This document shows, piece after piece, positions 60,367 through 64,000 of a DNA stretch of 64,000 bases. The DNA is from Phoebastria nigripes. Taxonomy: Eukaryota; Chordata; Aves; Procellariiformes; Diomedeidae. Below the pieces are notes generated by a model that saw only the letters and a program-made list of their open reading frames with translations, was not told the DNA's origin and did no database searches. Location: the NCBI GenBank assembly GCA_035582835.1, contig JAYKAV010000012.1:530818-594817 (forward strand), given 5' to 3'. A program made the position numbers and the translations under genes. How positions within the stretch are numbered: position 1 is the stretch's first letter; every line of letters starts with the position of its first letter.

Positions 60367-61534
60367 AATCTATTATTTTCTATATTATGTTATTATTATA
60401 ACTGACTGGGCAGTTACAACCGCCGGCTGAGTCCACTCTTCTTTATTTATTTTAATGGCCTTAAATCACTCACAGTATTGGAAATGGTGAATGACCTACC
60501 TGGAACCTCTTGTAAACATTGCCCGTAGACATCCCTCAGTAAATTGAAGATGTGGGCTTTTTCTGTATAGGGAGAGGTTTGCTCGCGTACTATTAAAATC
60601 TATAGCACCTGCTGAATCAAATTAGAGAAGGTAAAAAGCTGAATACCAAAGCACTGGACTCAGGCAGTTTCCATCAACAGGGCTTTCTGTCCTGTGCAGG
60701 AAAAACAAAACAAATCCAGTGCAATTAGTTAGCCATGTTCTAGATATAGCCTTGTACTGGATAAATAAAAAAGGCTTTCTCTATGCCTCTTCTTCTATCA
60801 TTGCCATCAGTGTGCTCATAAATATTTTACACTTTTTGGCTGCAAGCTCTTCTTTCTTGTTTTATATGTTTGCCCAATAGCTAGTGCAATCAACTCTTCA
60901 TCTTGAGGATTAATACTGAAATATTAAAATGCTGAGATTCTCTTCTCTGACTGTTGTCAATGAGCTGCTCCTGCGTGCACCGGAGGAGGAACCAGCCTTC
61001 CACAGGAGCAAATCCATTCAACAGGGTTAACAGTAAGCTTCAACATTATTTTGGATAGCTGGTGTTTTTCATGCAAACTGCATCACAAATGTTATATGGA
61101 GTTATAAAGTTAATATAAAAAGCAGATGGAGAGAAATTAAAAGAGATAGTCAAGGGAGAAGAGATGAGATATAAAAATAGATGGAACTGGTGAAGCATGG
61201 AAGTTGCAGAAAAGCTGTTCCAGATGCCAGGAGCTACTCCAGAGAGGAGTCTCACCCCAGCAACGGGGAGCGATATGAAAGTACACCGAGCAGTTTAAGG
61301 GACAAAAAGGGAAGAATATGCAAAAAGCCTTTAAAGTTTGCTTCCAAAAATAAGCAAATACTATTTTGAATTCCTCATTTCTTGCAAATTATATAACGAA
61401 CTTAAAAGAAGCAAATATATTTACCCTCAATATCAGCAGCTAGACAAAATTTCACACCTTATTTATTAATATCCTACATAGAAAGTATAGAAAGATATTT
61501 GTCATTTTAAGACAGCAAGCAAAAGNAAAAGAGT
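60367..61534. other. Non-coding, nothing recognised
   Basis: AT-rich unique sequence. A piece at 61180-61290 (AAAGCTGTTCCAGATGCCAG and following) faintly recalls old interspersed repeats but cannot be assigned. Confidence 0.45.
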
Positions 61535-61562
61535 GTATGTACGTACGTTATGGCATACATAC
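61535..61562. repeat. Inverted repeat GTATGTA...TACATAC
   Basis: Perfect 7-bp arms (61535-61541 and 61556-61562) around a 14-nt loop that contains CGTACGTT. An unresolved base lies just upstream (61526). Confidence 0.75.
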
Positions 61563-61904
61563 TTTACTTTGCACCCATGGAAACTCTTTAAGTACTGTTT
61601 GCTTAATTTATTAAAGGTCTTAGCACATACCCGCATAATCTGCTTACTATTTGGCCAACTCTGGGATTCAAATAGCATGGGTGCCATAGTTTCTGCTTTA
61701 CACCATGCTGACTAGCAGCTCCTCCTGTAGGAAACGCTCTCACTGCAGTACTTCTGGGTGGAAAAATATGACTCTATGCTTTCATACAAATATTAATTAC
61801 ATTATACTTTTTTCTTTTTGATACAATGTTGTCTAAACCAAAGCCACTTGGTAAATCCAAAGGTAAATCCATAAACCCACAGGGAACAAAGCTTGAAATT
61901 ATAG
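61563..61904. other. Non-coding, nothing recognised
   Basis: Unique AT-rich sequence. Confidence 0.5.
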
Positions 61905-61951
61905 ATATATGTGTGTGTGTATATATATACACATACACACACACACATACA
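61905..61951. repeat. Palindromic compound microsatellite (TG)n(TA)n(CA)n
   Basis: ATATATGTGTGTGTGT is followed by ATATATATAC and ACATACACACACACACATAC. The TG and CA halves are complementary about a TATATATA centre. This gives a self-complementary tract of about 40 bp that could extrude as a hairpin or cruciform. Confidence 0.9.
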
Positions 61952-62879
61952 TTTTCAATCCTCCTTTCTAACGTAAGTGGCTAATAAGGGTAGAGTAGGA
62001 AAACGTGTCATTTTTTTATAACCTCGTTGACCTCACTGATGAATATAACTTTATTAAATGGAGCAGATGTTGTCTTAAACCCTCGAGGTATCTCTGATAA
62101 GGAGCATTGCCTTTCTGAATTTGCCAGCAGATATTATCTAATATTTCAATCTCACTATTACATACAACTCTACAAAACAGCATTTCTCTCTTTCAAACAA
62201 TGAGTCATTAGTCTTTGCAATGTTGCTTGTGCTCTTAGGACTGTCTTTGTCACAACATGAGCCAAGTCAATCTTATCTGGTTTACAAATATTTTTACACA
62301 TACAATCCATGTTTTGTCTTTCATTCAAGTATTTGCAACCTTCGACACAACCCATGGTGATCACTGGCACAGATATCCTGACTTGAATGNTTAATTTCTA
62401 GATTGAAATGTGTTACTTTCCGTGGGAGCCAAATTGTTTCCCAGAAGACTTTTTAGACTGGAGAGGCTCTCTATAGCAGTCTCCCCATCAATATAAAGCT
62501 TAGACAGAGTAAGAATATAGCAATTAGACGGCATTTGTGACCATTACCATCAAAGAACAGTGTATTAATGATGTTATACAGAACTATTTCCCAGTATTTC
62601 CTTAGAAACTCTTGTTGGGTCTACCCATAAATGTCTCATAAAAGCTATAAATATTCAAGAAAGGAAGTCAGTTACATATAAAGACCTCTAATAGGCACTA
62701 TGAATGAATTCTGAACCGTATAATAGCCAGGCACCTGTGAAAAATGGCAAGAGGATGTGATCTATACATTATATATGAGGCACTTTGCTACAGCTGCAAA
62801 GATTTCTAGTTATTCAGCGAAGATAGAAAATTAAAACAAGAGCATGTAACAAAAATGTCATCTGAATTAAGTCTTGTAT
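61952..62879. other. Non-coding, nothing recognised
   Basis: AT-rich unique sequence with an unresolved base near 62390. Confidence 0.5.
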
Positions 62880-63180
62880 GGTGTTGCTTCTTACTCAGCG
62901 ATCATTATAATAATTAGTTTTGCACAAAATAGATTTATAAAAGCTCATAAATTCAAGTAATATGCAAATTCAGATTTCTTGTATTTATTTAACTTTCTAC
63001 AAGTTACTTGAAATGTTTTTGTGCTCAAAGTAAATGAATAATTCCAAGAACATGCAACAAGCAGAGTTGGACACTGAGATGTCACTGAGATATATTTCAG
63101 TTGTGTTGTGTTTATTTTCAATATACAGCTAATAAAATCATGGCAATATTAATACCTAAAAATTTTACTGAACTGTTAGG
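62880..63180. promoter_or_regulatory. Candidate conserved non-coding element (motif content only)
   Basis: Repeat-free segment with a TAATTAG homeodomain site (62911-62917) and a POU octamer ATGCAAAT (62962-62969) about 50 bp apart, in balanced AT-rich sequence. Suggestive of an enhancer-type element, without alignment support. Confidence 0.2.
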
Positions 63181-64000
63181 TTTTCTCTCTCCTTCCTCCA
63201 TTCATTCTTTTTCTTTTAATCAGTAGCAGAAGCAAAACTTGCTTCAGGTCCTTGGCTCACATCATTGACATCAATAAAAATTTGTCACAGGCATTGAGGA
63301 AAGCAATTCGTAGCTGCAAAACGCATCAGGAAGGGTCTGTCATTTCAGGTGGAGCTGTCTGACATAGTCTTCAGATTTACAGGAGACTCGTTCAGAGGGC
63401 CTGAACCCACACAGCCTTTTTGAGGCTAATGGACCAACAATAAATTACACCAACTAAAAATCTGGCATCTTCACTCGTGACTGTCCTCAGCATAAGATTT
63501 GCAAGTGATGGACTGCCTGGTGCAAACTCTTTGCCCAGATGCTGCAATTCATTGCACAGGGGCTCTGAGCTTCAGGAATGGTATTAAACAAACAAAGGGA
63601 TGATCTCTCCTGTCAGGCCGGTGTCGTTACGGCATGCTGCCTCTCTGAGACACCAGGGAACAGGCGTCCTACCTGCCCAGCTCAGGTGGGTGAAGGCATC
63701 TGAGCCAGNCTGTGTGTGAACCCAGAGTGATCCCACCACCACACTGTTGGGCGGGTATTAAAGCACTGTGCCTTACTCTGCAAAATATGCTTGGAAAGAA
63801 AAATGGAGACNGCATTTTCTTTTTCCTAGCTAAACAAGTTTCTCTCTTTTCTCACAGTTCTGCTTTAGATAGATTGAGAAAATTACTCGTGGCTGGAAAA
63901 AGCAGTTATGGGAAAGTCTGTTCTCAACTCCGCAATAGGATTCCACTGCTGAGAATAAAATTTCAAAATAAAATCAGAGAAGCACCGGAAGATTTCTTGT
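63181..64000. other. Non-coding, nothing recognised
   Basis: Unique sequence with unresolved bases near 63709 and 63811. No gene or repeat family recognised up to the window end. Confidence 0.5.

Noticed and set aside
61180..61290. Stretch recalling old interspersed repeats (TTCCAGATGCCAGGAGCTAC)
   Set aside because: The resemblance is vague and could not be tied to any named family.
1..64000. Possibility of a prokaryotic or phage system, CRISPR array or operon
   Set aside because: No ribosome-binding-site-led gene rows, no regularly spaced repeats and no long contiguous frames. The composition, CR1 debris and LTR are those of vertebrate nuclear DNA.
1..64000. tRNA, 5S rRNA and snRNA genes
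   Set aside because: Scanning by eye for B-box (GGTTCGAATCC-like), U6 and 5S signatures gave no match. A covariance-model search (tRNAscan-SE, Infernal) would settle it.

Overview
This is nuclear vertebrate DNA, most likely from a bird. The window is AT-rich and has long single-copy stretches with very few interspersed repeats. Its recognisable LINE debris is of the CR1 type that dominates avian and reptilian genomes. It has one solo retroviral LTR and several short decayed repeats of a kind common in turtle, crocodilian and bird non-coding DNA. No Alu, L1, B1 or tRNA-derived SINE was seen. About thirty isolated unresolved bases and one 45-base N run (40481-40525) point to a draft eukaryotic assembly. 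A non-avian archosaur or turtle is not excluded, though the low repeat load argues for a bird.

No protein-coding gene, tRNA, rRNA or other RNA gene could be supported. The longest open frames (168 aa at 30287-30793, 157 aa at 28865-29338, 156 aa at 52503-52973 minus) lie mostly in locally GC-rich DNA or across low-complexity tracts and show no recognisable domain. The window reads as an intergenic desert or the inside of a very large intron. No operon, bacterial system, CRISPR array or undescribed multi-gene system is present.

Layout. 1-11 kb is unique AT-rich sequence with a TATA/CATA microsatellite and two old palindromic repeat relics. A decayed CR1 endonuclease fragment lies at about 11.23-11.48 kb. 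13-22 kb holds three more palindromic relics. A CpG-rich patch lies at 22.6-22.9 kb, and 24.2-24.7 kb looks like conserved non-coding sequence. 28.3-30.8 kb is a GC-richer island with a well-formed TATA element. 31.3-35.7 kb is the busiest part: a hairpin, a 17-bp minisatellite, a palindromic relic, a CR1 3' relic (33.37-34.0 kb), and two weak exon-like segments with good splice signals. 36-46 kb holds the assembly gap, a 16-bp perfect palindrome and AT-rich segments with homeodomain/POU-type motifs. 54-58.3 kb holds a relic, a CR1 fragment, a 22-bp tandem duplication and the best-defined element of the window: an 832-bp solo LTR on the minus strand with perfect 5-bp target-site duplications. 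60-64 kb has microsatellite and hairpin sequence plus one more candidate regulatory segment.

Family assignments of old repeats come from remembered consensus features and from short protein or nucleotide resemblances seen by eye. No search was run. Candidate conserved elements are judged on composition and motif content alone.
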